Source: Oscillospiraceae bacterium
GTDB taxonomy: Bacteria > Bacillota > Clostridia > Oscillospirales > Oscillospiraceae
Direction: 5' to 3'
Length of the DNA stretch: 64,000 nt
NCBI GenBank assembly: GCA_017549125.1
Contig: JAFYVL010000050.1
Span: forward strand, 43,832-107,831
Shown here: one piece after another, positions 6,025 to 16,185 of the stretch
Layout: every line of letters starts with the position of its first letter
How positions within the stretch are numbered: the first letter of the stretch is position 1
Program-made: the position numbers and the translations under genes
Notes under the pieces: model-generated
What the model was told of the DNA's origin: nothing
Databases searched by the model: none
Seen by the model: only the letters and a program-made list of their open reading frames with translations

Positions 6025-8886
6025 TTACACTTCGGGATAAATGTTGGTCAGCTTCCAACCGGAAACCGTATCCATATACTGGTCGCACAAGGTCTTAACT
6101 GCAGTTTGCTGGATCTGGTCGTAAGATGCCCAGTTTTCATTTACCATCTGCAGAGCAGCCTTCATGGTAGTGCCGTAATCTTCAGAAGTAACCGTCTCTT
6201 CGTTATGGAAGGTCACGAAGGCATTGCCATAGATGGTCATTTCACCGCCGTTGTTCTTCAGAATGTTTCTCAGACGCAGGGTGGCTGCGGTCTTGCCGTC
6301 GACGGTTCTAGTGAGCACTTGATCGGCATTGACCCACAGGTTAAAGCCAATCGTTTTCACTTGTGCCTTGACCACATCGTCACCCACCAGTTCTGCCTTG
6401 TAGCCCAGGGCATCGTTGTTGGGATCCAAAGAAATATGGGTCAGGCCCACAGTGTAACGGTGCGAGGTGTATACGCCTTCATTTTCCACAACCAGGTAAC
6501 GGTTGCCGTTTGCATCTACCAGACTGGACACCTCACCGCCGACAGTACCGGTGAAAGAGCCGGTCTGGGTGGTGAAGTCATCGTTGGCAGAGTCAATAAG
6601 CTTCAGATTACCGGGGATATTCAGAGCCATTTCCCGACCCTTCAGATCCAGAATGATGGTTTGCGTTGCATCGCAGTTGGCGATTGCCTCCTCGGTGGTC
6701 TGATAATCGTAGACACCGGTCTCGGTTTCCACGGAAGCAGCAATAGCAGGACGCAGCCACAGGCTCACATTGCCCTCAGCATCGATCTCACGGGTGATCA
6801 CGCAGGCCAGGGTGCTGTCCTCGGACAGACGGAAGGCGTCCTTGATCCAGGTCTGCTCTGCGGTAACATCTGCAATCTTTCTGTCGGTACTGGATGCATC
6901 AAAGATCTCCACATCTGCGCCTTCAATCAAACCGGTAGCGTCAACTACGGTGTTGTTAAACAAATACAGGCTTCTTTCGCCAACCGCATTGGACTTGATC
7001 CAGGGAGAACCACCCAGGACCAGCTTACCGCCGTTGACCATCAAGCCACCACGGATCACGGACTCGTTGACCACATATTCGTCTTTATCGTTAACGGAAT
7101 CGGTCACTGCAACTGTGCCGCTGCCGGCGCAGTAAATATTACGCTCACCGGTTTTGGTGATGGTGGAACCGCCATAGATCTTGGCTTCACCCAAAACATC
7201 CAGCTGACCTGCATTGTAGATATTACCGGTCTGCTGACCAGCGGGCAGGTCCTTACCGTTACGAACAATGGAACGACCTTTCAGGGTAAAGGATGCATTG
7301 GCTGCAACATAGATGTTACCACCGTCCACAGTCGTATTCGCGGAGCCACCACCGGCAATCAGGGCATCGCCCTGGGCATTGCCATGACCGGCTGCTACAT
7401 ACACATTACCACCATTGCCGGTAGCCTGGCCGTTTACGATCTGGCAGCCGGTATCGTGCGTAGCATCAACAGTACCGCCAAAATAGACATTGCCGTTATT
7501 CAGATAGACATTACCACCGTTGACAGCCTCGCCCCACTGGAGCTTGGACTGATCGTATACGGTCAGCTTGCCGTTGCCGTTTTCGCCGGTCACATACACA
7601 TTACCGCCATCATTGGTAGCAGTGCCGTAGCCGATCTTGGATTCCTTCTGAAGCAACAGCTCTGCATCGTTGACAAATACGTTGCCGCCACGATCTGTAG
7701 CTACAGCGCCTGCTGCGTTACCCTCCAGATCATAGCCAATGGTGCTGCGCACCAGGTTCAAACGACGAGCCGTATATACGCTACCACCGCTGGCAGCAGT
7801 ACCGTTATAGATCTTCGTGCCACTAAAGCCAGCCAATTCCATCTTGCCTTCTGCATTGGCAGCAGCAGTGCCCAGCCACACATTACCGCCGTTAGCGGAG
7901 GCGGTACCGCTATGAATGATACAATTCTTCACATTCAAGACACCGGTGTGGTTGTTAAATACATAGATGTTACCACCGTTGGTGGCAGAGCCTTCGCTGA
8001 TGGTCACATCGGTCAAATTGGTGGTGACACCTGCACCAATAAACAGGTTGCCACCATTTTTGCTGGCACCGGTAACAGTACCACCGGTTACAGAACCACC
8101 GGTAATGGTCAGACTGCCGGATGCAGCGCAAATCGCGCCACCGTTACCGCCAACGCTGCCGCCAACCACAGCGACATTGTTCAGATTGATAGTACCACCG
8201 TTGCTGAAAATGGCACCGCCAACACCGGTCGCTGCGCCACCGGTAATGGTGCAGTCGTAAGCATTCAGCTTACCACCGGAGCTAATCTCCATAGCACCGC
8301 CATTGGTAACATTGCCATGACCTTCCAGGCGCTGCACACCCACACCGTACAGATTCAGGGTGCAATTCTTACCAACCAGAATGACACCACCATTGTTAGC
8401 ACTGCCCAGGGATTGGATCGTGCCGCCTGTGGTTTTGGAGTTGCCCACATTCAGCGTAGAACCGTTACCAACCAGGAAGGCTCGGACATTTTTACCATTC
8501 ATATTAAAGTCCATGCCGTTCAGGTCGATATTGTACTCGCCTGCCACTGTGCCGGTCAGCTCAAAACCGGAGCTGCGTATGGTAATATAGTCGTTGGCAG
8601 TACCGTTATCGAACAGATAATAGTTACCGGGTTCCAATGCGGTTGTACCAATGGGAATTTTGGTCCACTGCAGGATCTCGCCGTCGCAGTCGCCAATATG
8701 CACATCGGTACAATTTTCTTTCCAAGTGATTTCACCGTCAGTTAATGCAGTGCTGTACTTATTACCGCATTTGCAATGAAACTGAATGGGTGTGTCGGTG
8801 GCAGCCTGTGCCTGGGGTGCGCTTATAGAGAAAACGCACACCAGTAGCGCAAATACTGCCAACAGGGAAAATGCAATTCTTTTCAT
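6025..8886 (-). CDS. Secreted right-handed beta-helix protein, 953 residues
   Basis: Signal peptide at 1-28 (cleavage near AQAATD), then a Cys/His segment (FHCKCGNKY ... NCTDVHIGDCDG, about residues 37-70), then YYLF and a beta-helix of about 25 short repeats (about 90-640) with the motif NGGNVYV or GGNIYV. This pattern resembles Pmp-like/polymorphic beta-helix adhesins. The last ~230 residues are a separate module (SLDPNNDALGYKAEL, LRLRNILKNNGGEM) also present in the giant proteins at 29619, 50428 and 59054. No catalytic motif, LPXTG signal or C-terminal membrane segment. It is the last gene of the glycyl-radical operon, 51 bases after the sugar-binding lipoprotein; RBS GGAGG. It probably binds or displays on glycans outside the cell; function unknown. 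Confidence 0.85.
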   Translation of the reverse strand: MKRIAFSLLAVFALLVCVFSISAPQAQAATDTPIQFHCKCGNKYSTALTDGEITWKENCTDVHIGDCDGEILQWTKIPIGTTALEPGNYYLFDNGTANDYITIRSSGFELTGTVAGEYNIDLNGMDFNMNGKNVRAFLVGNGSTLNVGNSKTTGGTIQSLGSANNGGVILVGKNCTLNLYGVGVQRLEGHGNVTNGGAMEISSGGKLNAYDCTITGGAATGVGGAIFSNGGTINLNNVAVVGGSVGGNGGAICAASGSLTITGGSVTGGTVTGASKNGGNLFIGAGVTTNLTDVTISEGSATNGGNIYVFNNHTGVLNVKNCIIHSGTASANGGNVWLGTAAANAEGKMELAGFSGTKIYNGTAASGGSVYTARRLNLVRSTIGYDLEGNAAGAVATDRGGNVFVNDAELLLQKESKIGYGTATNDGGNVYVTGENGNGKLTVYDQSKLQWGEAVNGGNVYLNNGNVYFGGTVDATHDTGCQIVNGQATGNGGNVYVAAGHGNAQGDALIAGGGSANTTVDGGNIYVAANASFTLKGRSIVRNGKDLPAGQQTGNIYNAGQLDVLGEAKIYGGSTITKTGERNIYCAGSGTVAVTDSVNDKDEYVVNESVIRGGLMVNGGKLVLGGSPWIKSNAVGERSLYLFNNTVVDATGLIEGADVEIFDASSTDRKIADVTAEQTWIKDAFRLSEDSTLACVITREIDAEGNVSLWLRPAIAASVETETGVYDYQTTEEAIANCDATQTIILDLKGREMALNIPGNLKLIDSANDDFTTQTGSFTGTVGGEVSSLVDANGNRYLVVENEGVYTSHRYTVGLTHISLDPNNDALGYKAELVGDDVVKAQVKTIGFNLWVNADQVLTRTVDGKTAATLRLRNILKNNGGEMTIYGNAFVTFHNEETVTSEDYGTTMKAALQMVNENWASYDQIQQTAVKTLCDQYMDTVSGWKLTNIYPEV

Positions 8887-8937
8887 GTTGGTTCCTCCTG
8901 AATAATATGATTACAACTGTCTGTCACAGTTGTGGAA

Positions 8938-10590
8938 TTACTGGGAGATGGTTTCCTCGTAGATAGCCTGGGAATAGAACAGCACCCGATCAAAGCCCAA
9001 CTCATCCAATTCTTTCAGATAATCCTGCCAGTCACCGTCATCATTGATGTTTTTCTCTCCTGTAATGAAGTCGGTACGGGCTCTGGTAATATAGGATCTG
9101 CAGTCATCTCTGGCATAGGGAACCTCTTCCTTATACTCATCAGGCCACACCAGCAGGGGGCAGACGAGCGCTTTATCAGGATTGTGGTTTTCCATCTGCT
9201 GGGCATAATTGTTCAACGCCTTATTGAACAGCTCATACTTATGGGTACGAACCTCGGTCTCTTCCTCGGGAACTGCCTGATTGCCCTCACCTTCTGCGTT
9301 AAACAGGAATGTAGCTTCCACATTACGCCAATTCTCGCTGCCGATGGTAGTGGCAACGTCGTTATAGACACGGATCACTGCATCGTTGCCCATAATGGAG
9401 GTAGAACCCTCGGGGGCATAATCCCAGTTTTCGCCCTGGATACCGTAACGCTGGATGATGGCACTTTCCTCGGTGCACATGGTCATCAACAGTTTCCATG
9501 CAGCCTCCACATTCTCACAGTCCTTCGTAATGAAGGTGCTGTAATAATTCTGGTTTTCACTTACAATGGCATTGCCCCACAGAGGCACAGGCTCATAGCT
9601 TAGAATACCCGTATGACCTTCCACAAATCCAACAGTCAAATGGGTCACCGCAATGCCGGCGATCTGCACACCACCTTCGGACGGACAGACCATCTGGCGA
9701 ATTTCCTGAGGTGTTGCGGTCAGAGTCAAGGGGCTCAACAAACCTTCTTTGTAGAGCTTGGCAATATATTTCAGCGCCTCGCGGTAGGCGTCCTCCCGAT
9801 AGGGACTGTACAGCTTGCCGTTTTCATCCACATTGAAATTGGTAGAAAGATCGGAATAAATAAACATATTGATGATCCAGTTAATGGCATTACCGGACAG
9901 GTTACCGGCAGTACCGATCAGAGGGATCTCATCCGGCAGACCATTCTGGTTGGGGTCCTTGTCACGGAAAGCAACCAGCACGTTATACAGAGAATCCGGG
10001 TCTGTGGGCATTTCCAGCTGCAAATAGTCCAGCCACTGTTGATTGATCCAGGGGGTATAGCTCATAACGTCAATGGTGGACTGCTGAATCTCAGGGAAAG
10101 CATAGATAGCCTCGGAGCCATCGGTGGTGTGCATACGACGCCAAATGTTATCGGCATATTCCTTGTCCAGCTTTTCAAACTGTTCCCACCAAATAGCGGA
10201 CTTCTCCCGATCATTAAATAAGTCAGCCAGGTCTACAAAAATACCGTCGCTACCATAGCGATTATACAGATCGGAGCCCAGATCAAAGCCCATCATAATA
10301 TCGGGCAACTCCACATTACCGGCTACCATGGTAGACATCTGAGTCTTATAGTCGCCAGCGCCAGTTGCAAAGAATTGGAATTTGATCTCATAACCGGTTT
10401 TTTCTTCCAGCCACTTGGTGTAATGATTGTTGTCGTAGTCAGAAACGCTGGTGTGCTTAGGAATACCGATGGTCAAAGTGACCTTGCCGTTGGCATCTGT
10501 GTTGTTGACCTTGCCACCCTCCCCGCCGCAAGCAGACAGCAGGGAGAATGCCATGACAACACACAAAATAAGTGCTAAGATCTTTTTCAT
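8938..10590 (-). CDS. ABC transporter sugar-binding lipoprotein (family 1 type)
   Basis: 550 residues. MKKILALILCVVMAFSLLSAC is a lipoprotein signal with Cys21, followed by a Gly-rich linker and TLTIGIPKHTSVSDYD, typical of large LplA-like extracellular solute-binding proteins that pair with two-component sugar permeases. LPDIMMGFDLGSDLYNRYG matches the first ligand-binding lobe. It would be tethered outside the membrane and capture an oligosaccharide. No permease or ATPase gene is nearby, which is unusual; it must share a transporter encoded elsewhere or act only as a binding protein. It lies between the 1847-residue surface protein (42 bases) and the 953-residue beta-helix protein, so it is co-transcribed with them. 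RBS GGAGGAAAACA. Confidence 0.9.
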   Translation of the reverse strand: MKKILALILCVVMAFSLLSACGGEGGKVNNTDANGKVTLTIGIPKHTSVSDYDNNHYTKWLEEKTGYEIKFQFFATGAGDYKTQMSTMVAGNVELPDIMMGFDLGSDLYNRYGSDGIFVDLADLFNDREKSAIWWEQFEKLDKEYADNIWRRMHTTDGSEAIYAFPEIQQSTIDVMSYTPWINQQWLDYLQLEMPTDPDSLYNVLVAFRDKDPNQNGLPDEIPLIGTAGNLSGNAINWIINMFIYSDLSTNFNVDENGKLYSPYREDAYREALKYIAKLYKEGLLSPLTLTATPQEIRQMVCPSEGGVQIAGIAVTHLTVGFVEGHTGILSYEPVPLWGNAIVSENQNYYSTFITKDCENVEAAWKLLMTMCTEESAIIQRYGIQGENWDYAPEGSTSIMGNDAVIRVYNDVATTIGSENWRNVEATFLFNAEGEGNQAVPEEETEVRTHKYELFNKALNNYAQQMENHNPDKALVCPLLVWPDEYKEEVPYARDDCRSYITRARTDFITGEKNINDDGDWQDYLKELDELGFDRVLFYSQAIYEETISQ

Positions 10591-10632
10591 TGTTTTCCTC
10601 CTTGATTGGAATTGGTAATATTATTCTGCATT

Positions 10633-13600
10633 CTATGCAGTACTCACAGGGTCGGTTAAAGACAGTTTGCCGGTTTCGGGATCCCAGTAGATCACCTTTG
10701 CGGTGTGCTTGCTAATGAATGTATCGGGAATATATGCTTTCAAACCCTCTGCAAACACACCGGGGGTCAGCATCTGCACACCAATCCAGGCAGTATCCTT
10801 CAAAGGATACTGCTCAGAAACCTGCAGCAACATGCCGCTTTGATTCAAATAGATCTCCTCCACCTGGGCATTGCCGCCCACGGTAACTACGGAATCGGGC
10901 AAAGCAAGGATGCCGTTTCCTTTTTTCGCGCCTGTTCCGGCATAGATCTGTCCACCAAAAATCTGCATACTCTGACCGTTATTGACCCAAACCGCAGCAG
11001 CTGCGTTGGTAACATTGCCGCCCTGGATCACACCGCCATATACATTCATGGCGCCCCATGACACATAGGCCACACCGCCATTTTGGGCGCTGCCGCCCCT
11101 TAGAATGCCGCCATACAGATTCAGCTGACCCTTCTCACCCTTGTTTCCGCTCACACCCTGAATATAGAACATACCGCCGTTCTTTGTGTGGCGGCCGCCA
11201 ATGATGGTGCCGCCATCTTTACAGGCTGTCAGATTTAATGTTGCGCCGTTAAGGACGAATGCCCGGTTTGCGCTGGGTGCGGTGATAGTAAATTCGCTCA
11301 GACACAGATTCAGCACCGTATCCGCACCGGCAAGGGTGATGGGAGATGTTAAAGTAACACTCTCGGTCAGATAATAATAGTGATTCGCAGTTGCTGTGAA
11401 GTTACCTGTAAGTACATCATTGGCAGTCAGTCCTGTCCACTCATATACTGTGCAAGCATGTCCTTCGAATCCGTTACACAGGCAATGACCATGCTCATAA
11501 ATCACAGGGATTGTCATGCTCAGGGTCTTTGCTTCGGAATCATAGGTCAATGTATGTTCCGTTACCGTGGTGAATTTTGCTGCCACAGCTTCTTCAATGT
11601 TTTGGATGAGCACACCGCTGGCAGCAGCGTTGATCACTGTGGTAAAGTCGTCAGCAACAGATCCTACCACCAGCTGTGTGCCATTAAGATAGACAGCTTC
11701 CAAAACCACAGAACCATCAATGGTAATGGAGGTCTCCGTATCTGCATACAGACACTCGCCCACCGCCGCCGTACCGGAGGTCAGCTCGCCGCCATACAGA
11801 TTCAGAGTCTGTCCTTTCTCCACATAAAGCGTACCGCCGTTTTTCGTAGCAGTACCACCGATCAGCTTGCCGCCATACAGGTTCATGGTACCGCCGGTCA
11901 CGGCAACTGTGCCGCCCTGGATGGCCTGTCCTCCTGTAATGGTGCCGCCATACATATTAAAGGTACTGAGTATTCCGTTGCTTGCGCCCTTGGAGCCCTG
12001 AACCAGAATTGCAGCGCCGGTTGCGGCATTTGTAGCCACCACATTGCCGGTTTTACAGCAATCCGTCAGATTCATGGTGCCGCCGGACAGCACAAAGGCT
12101 CTTGCAGCGCTGGGAGCAGTAATGGTGTGTCCATTCAGACACAGATTCAGGGTCTTTCCACTACCAACCGCAATATTCTTACTGAGGGTTACATCCTCTT
12201 TCAGATAGTAATACGTATCGGCATCGAGGGTGTAACTGCCCTCCAAAATATCTGCCTGGGACAGTCCTATCCATGGCTTTTGTGCGCAGGCATGACCGGC
12301 AAAGTCCTTACAAATGCAGTGCATATGTGCAAAGGTATAGCTTAGGGTCTTATCCGCGCTGTTGTATACAACGGAATTATCCTCACCGCAATGGAACATA
12401 GCAGACCAGTCCTGCTGGACATTGGAGGCGATTACTCCCATATTGCCAGAGACAATACCGATTTTTGAGCCATTTGCCAGCTCCTCCACGGTCAGCTCCT
12501 TGTCGCCCAGATGGATCTGATCCACCTGCACAAGACCCTTTAAGGTGATCTCAGCGCCGGCTGCTGCCATGACACAGCTACCCTTGGAAGCAGAACCGAC
12601 AAGGATCTGACCGCCGTAAATGTTCAGCTTTTGTCCGGGATTTATATAAATCGTACCGCCAAATCCCTTGGCTGCGCCGCCGGTCAATGTGCCGCCATAA
12701 ATATTGAATGTACCCAGGTATATCTGCACATTGCCGCCGTGAGCGCCGGCAGATGCTGTAGTAGTACCGCCCACCAATGTGCCTGCGTACAGGTTCAGCT
12801 CAGAACCCTCACCGTTATTGCCACCCTTGGAACCCTGCAGCAGAATGTTAGCAGCGTTGCCAGTAGTACCGCCGCAGATTTGTCCTTCCATTGTACAATC
12901 TGTTATGTTCAGCACTGCACCGGTCAGCGCAAAGCTGCGGCTGTTAGTGGCCGAGAGTTTCTTGCCGTTCAGACACAGGTCCACATTCTCATACACAAGG
13001 ATCTGCCCCGGTAGGTTGATATCTTCACCTAAGTAGTAGCTGCCTGCGGCCAAAACATAGTTGTGACCACTGAGTCTTACAGGCCGGGAATCCTGTGTTG
13101 CCCCGTCAAAGGAATCCTGAGTCAGCTTTACAAAACCGATTTCTTCCAGATCCCTACTCAACCCATGGGTGTGCTTCATCCGAACGGAAAGCTTACCGTC
13201 AGCGTAATACACAATATTATCAGGATTCAGACATCCAAATATAGACGCATCCGTTTCCGTTGCGGCTTCACAGAACACACCGGTCTTTTCCACAATCAGA
13301 TTCACCCTGGAATTCTTCGAGATGCCATCCAGGCGAATCTTTGCGTCTTTTTGTAGCCTCAAATCAATTGTATAGTTACCTGTAATATTGACATCACCGG
13401 ACAGGATCAACTCGCCTGCCAGCATATCCAGTCCAAAAAATCCCTTGGATATGTTCGCGCCGTTGATAATGAAAGTCCTGTCAGCTACGGAGGCGGAAAC
13501 ACCGGCCTGTATTGCCGCATTCTCCAGATAGCAATTGCCAGTAATATACAGGTTTTGACCGGTAAGCACAGCCGCTCCGTCCTTTATGCTGCCACCAAAC

Positions 13601-16176
13601 ATACGGAATGTGCCGGTGGGCATGACTGCAATGTTGCCGCCCTTCTTGGTAGCGCTGCCGCCATAGACATTTACATTGTACATACTGAGCCAGCCACTGA
13701 CGGAAATAGCACCACCGTTTTCCGCAGTCAGGCCCGTAGCATCAATATCTATGTTGTAAAGATTAACCGTAACATTGGACTGTGCGATTTGGATCAAGCC
13801 GCCGGATTCATTGATCGTACCGACTCCGACAATTTTTCCTCGGGTCTTATGATCGCAAATGCTGAGGGTTGATTTATTCTTTACCGCAAAGGCGCGGCCA
13901 TTGGCTCTAATGGTATGGCCATCCAACCGCAAATGCACTTCAACACCGTCCAGTAACCAACCGCCGGCAGGCGCGGTCACATTCTTGGTCAGGTAATAAT
14001 AGCCGCTGGTCAGCTTGCCGGTGCCGTCCCATTTCTGCCAAACAGCTCCGGAACTGCAGGGGCATTTCTCCTGATTGGTATTGAAGGTTTTCTTTCGGCC
14101 GCCACAGACGTATACGATCACAACCTGATCCTGTTCATTGACCAGAGTGACGATATAATCACCCTCGCGCAGAGTGGTGATCTCACCTGGCGATTTTTCA
14201 TATACACCGCTGACGTTATAGATCTTGCAGCCGGAAGCAAGCTTAAAGGTATAAGCTTTTCCGTTATTGTCTATGGTGATCTTTCTGCCGTCGATTTGGG
14301 TAATCCCCTTCCAGCTGACATCCGGCTTCACACCGGGATAGTCAGTCAGCTTTTCGGGTGCCAGAACATCCAGAATCACATCTCCGGAAAGCTTCAAGCC
14401 ACGGACTCTTGTGCGCACCAGATCTACCTTGGTAGCAATTTCCTTGTCTGCCGTTTTCAGCCAGACGATCTTTCCGTTGCATACCATTTCAAAATAGTAA
14501 TATCCGTCATCCGCGGGTTTCCGAGTCGTTTCCTTCTTGTCATTATCGTACATCCGGGTCATGTTCCAGTAAATTTCACCGTCATAGGTGGTGGAGGTCA
14601 CGAAAATATACCGGACAAATCCGTCGATATCTGTAAATCCGTAGATCGTATCGCCTTCACGGATATAACTCGGCTCACCAACTGTGATACTGCTGGTGGA
14701 AACATTGTACACAACGCAATCATCCGCCATCATAGCCGAAGCTGTATCGTTGGTTTTCTGAATTGTAAGCTTCTTGCCATCTATGCTGATAAGCTCATTA
14801 AACGCGCCAAACAAGCTGCCACCATATCTGTTCGTGGCATCCTGAATGCCCACGATCTCGTCGCCATCCAGCGCAACGCACCAGCAGACATAGCTATCCA
14901 GCTTATTCACCAGCTCTGCGTCATCACATTTTGCGGTGATCTGTTTGCCGTTTCCTGCCAGCTTGATATAGTACCAGCCGTCGGCAGCAGGCTTTCTGTC
15001 CGTGGTCCAGGTGGTACGATTCCAAACCTGGTTGCGCTCAACCACCCAATAAATATCATCTGTGGTGAGCCGATTGGTGATAAACACGATGCACACCTGA
15101 TCCCGGCGGTCCTTCAAAACCGTGACCCGGTCACCCAGCTGAACACCATCTGCAGGTGCGCCAATAAACCGTCCGTTTCCGCTCACATCAAAAAACTTAC
15201 AGTCCTTGCTGATGCTGGAGGTGTAGCTGTTGGTGTTCAGAGCGGTGGTCATCTGATCACCATTGAGTGCCGTAACAATATAGCGGTTACACAGCAAGCC
15301 ACCACCGCAAACCGCATTGCCGGCATTGAGAACCTCAATGATATAACCCTCTTCGTCAAATACAAGACCCATATTCTGGGATGCATGCTTGTCAATCAGG
15401 TTCGCAACATCCTGGCTCTTGGTTTTCAGCGTTTGGATCTCTCCGTTTACTGCAAACTCATAATTAAAGTTACCGAGAGAGTCCCGCTGTCGGGTAGTAC
15501 ACTGACCGTCGCTATCCCACATACGAGTAATATTCCAGTACACATCTCCGGGAGGTACAAAGGGGAATACATAAACCTGGGAAATACTGCCCTTGCGATC
15601 CCGGATCATAAGAACCTGGTCACCCTCTGAAATCGCGGTGGGCAATCCCACCATGGGCTCAAAGTCGCCCACCATCCAGATACCTGCATCCTCACTGATC
15701 TCAAAGGTCACATCCATACCCTTGTATTTGGAGGATGTATTACAAACCACAGTATTTCCATTTATGGAAACCACAACAAACTTGTCTGCGGCAATGCCAC
15801 CTGTAAATTCATCCAAATACAAAATACCATCAACAATGCCGTTTTCGTCAAAGGTAAGGCCCATGACCTCCTCAAAGTCTATGCGGTTAACCAGCGCAGG
15901 ATCGGAAACCAAAACCTCCTTCTGCTCACCTTCCACCGCCATATTGATTCGGTAGTAGCCGTCAGAATCCGGAATACGGCTGGATACACCGTGGTAACCC
16001 TGGGATACATAACGGCCACGCTCCACATTCCAGTAGATTTTGGATTCATAAGCTTCTGCTTTTGACTTTTCATTGTCCAAAGACAAAACAAGGGTAAGAA
16101 TCAAGGCAGCAAGTACAATCAGCACAACAGGCAGGAGGACCCATAGCAATTTTTTACTTTTCTGCTGTTTTTTCAT
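10633..16176 (-). CDS. Membrane-anchored 'YWN'-repeat and beta-helix surface protein, 1847 residues
   Basis: A single N-terminal membrane segment (about 10-33) without clear cleavage site or lipobox suggests an anchored, outward-facing protein. Residues ~40-700 hold four copies of a ~165-residue module, each starting with a version of (I/V)YWN..R.WDS, then TTR.PD..GYY, GL.FDE.G.I, DCK..NVS, and ending in GD.I..L.D and VFIT.R. From ~700 to ~1830 is a beta-helix of NLYGG/NIYGG repeats divided by three or four blocks with YYYL...LCLNGHTI. Two of those blocks are headed by Cys/His motifs, HMHCICKDFAGHAC (~1282) and HGHCLCNGFEGHAC (~1560). Nine bases after the ceramidase-like lipoprotein gene. The 1644-residue protein at 35199 has the same plan and the same upstream neighbour. 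No enzyme domain recognised. Confidence 0.85.
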   Translation of the reverse strand: MKKQQKSKKLLWVLLPVVLIVLAALILTLVLSLDNEKSKAEAYESKIYWNVERGRYVSQGYHGVSSRIPDSDGYYRINMAVEGEQKEVLVSDPALVNRIDFEEVMGLTFDENGIVDGILYLDEFTGGIAADKFVVVSINGNTVVCNTSSKYKGMDVTFEISEDAGIWMVGDFEPMVGLPTAISEGDQVLMIRDRKGSISQVYVFPFVPPGDVYWNITRMWDSDGQCTTRQRDSLGNFNYEFAVNGEIQTLKTKSQDVANLIDKHASQNMGLVFDEEGYIIEVLNAGNAVCGGGLLCNRYIVTALNGDQMTTALNTNSYTSSISKDCKFFDVSGNGRFIGAPADGVQLGDRVTVLKDRRDQVCIVFITNRLTTDDIYWVVERNQVWNRTTWTTDRKPAADGWYYIKLAGNGKQITAKCDDAELVNKLDSYVCWCVALDGDEIVGIQDATNRYGGSLFGAFNELISIDGKKLTIQKTNDTASAMMADDCVVYNVSTSSITVGEPSYIREGDTIYGFTDIDGFVRYIFVTSTTYDGEIYWNMTRMYDNDKKETTRKPADDGYYYFEMVCNGKIVWLKTADKEIATKVDLVRTRVRGLKLSGDVILDVLAPEKLTDYPGVKPDVSWKGITQIDGRKITIDNNGKAYTFKLASGCKIYNVSGVYEKSPGEITTLREGDYIVTLVNEQDQVVIVYVCGGRKKTFNTNQEKCPCSSGAVWQKWDGTGKLTSGYYYLTKNVTAPAGGWLLDGVEVHLRLDGHTIRANGRAFAVKNKSTLSICDHKTRGKIVGVGTINESGGLIQIAQSNVTVNLYNIDIDATGLTAENGGAISVSGWLSMYNVNVYGGSATKKGGNIAVMPTGTFRMFGGSIKDGAAVLTGQNLYITGNCYLENAAIQAGVSASVADRTFIINGANISKGFFGLDMLAGELILSGDVNITGNYTIDLRLQKDAKIRLDGISKNSRVNLIVEKTGVFCEAATETDASIFGCLNPDNIVYYADGKLSVRMKHTHGLSRDLEEIGFVKLTQDSFDGATQDSRPVRLSGHNYVLAAGSYYLGEDINLPGQILVYENVDLCLNGKKLSATNSRSFALTGAVLNITDCTMEGQICGGTTGNAANILLQGSKGGNNGEGSELNLYAGTLVGGTTTASAGAHGGNVQIYLGTFNIYGGTLTGGAAKGFGGTIYINPGQKLNIYGGQILVGSASKGSCVMAAAGAEITLKGLVQVDQIHLGDKELTVEELANGSKIGIVSGNMGVIASNVQQDWSAMFHCGEDNSVVYNSADKTLSYTFAHMHCICKDFAGHACAQKPWIGLSQADILEGSYTLDADTYYYLKEDVTLSKNIAVGSGKTLNLCLNGHTITAPSAARAFVLSGGTMNLTDCCKTGNVVATNAATGAAILVQGSKGASNGILSTFNMYGGTITGGQAIQGGTVAVTGGTMNLYGGKLIGGTATKNGGTLYVEKGQTLNLYGGELTSGTAAVGECLYADTETSITIDGSVVLEAVYLNGTQLVVGSVADDFTTVINAAASGVLIQNIEEAVAAKFTTVTEHTLTYDSEAKTLSMTIPVIYEHGHCLCNGFEGHACTVYEWTGLTANDVLTGNFTATANHYYYLTESVTLTSPITLAGADTVLNLCLSEFTITAPSANRAFVLNGATLNLTACKDGGTIIGGRHTKNGGMFYIQGVSGNKGEKGQLNLYGGILRGGSAQNGGVAYVSWGAMNVYGGVIQGGNVTNAAAAVWVNNGQSMQIFGGQIYAGTGAKKGNGILALPDSVVTVGGNAQVEEIYLNQSGMLLQVSEQYPLKDTAWIGVQMLTPGVFAEGLKAYIPDTFISKHTAKVIYWDPETGKLSLTDPVSTA

Positions 16177-16185
16177 ATGTCCTCC

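Noticed and set aside
7200-8500. Regularly spaced repeats in the beta-helix genes, considered as CRISPR
   Set aside because: Repeats are imperfect, in frame, and encode GGN(V/I)YV strands; there are no constant repeat/spacer lengths and no cas genes.
8938-9603. Plus-strand frame opposite the sugar-binding protein (8932-9603)
   Set aside because: No ribosome site and no protein-like motif; the minus-strand gene is certain.
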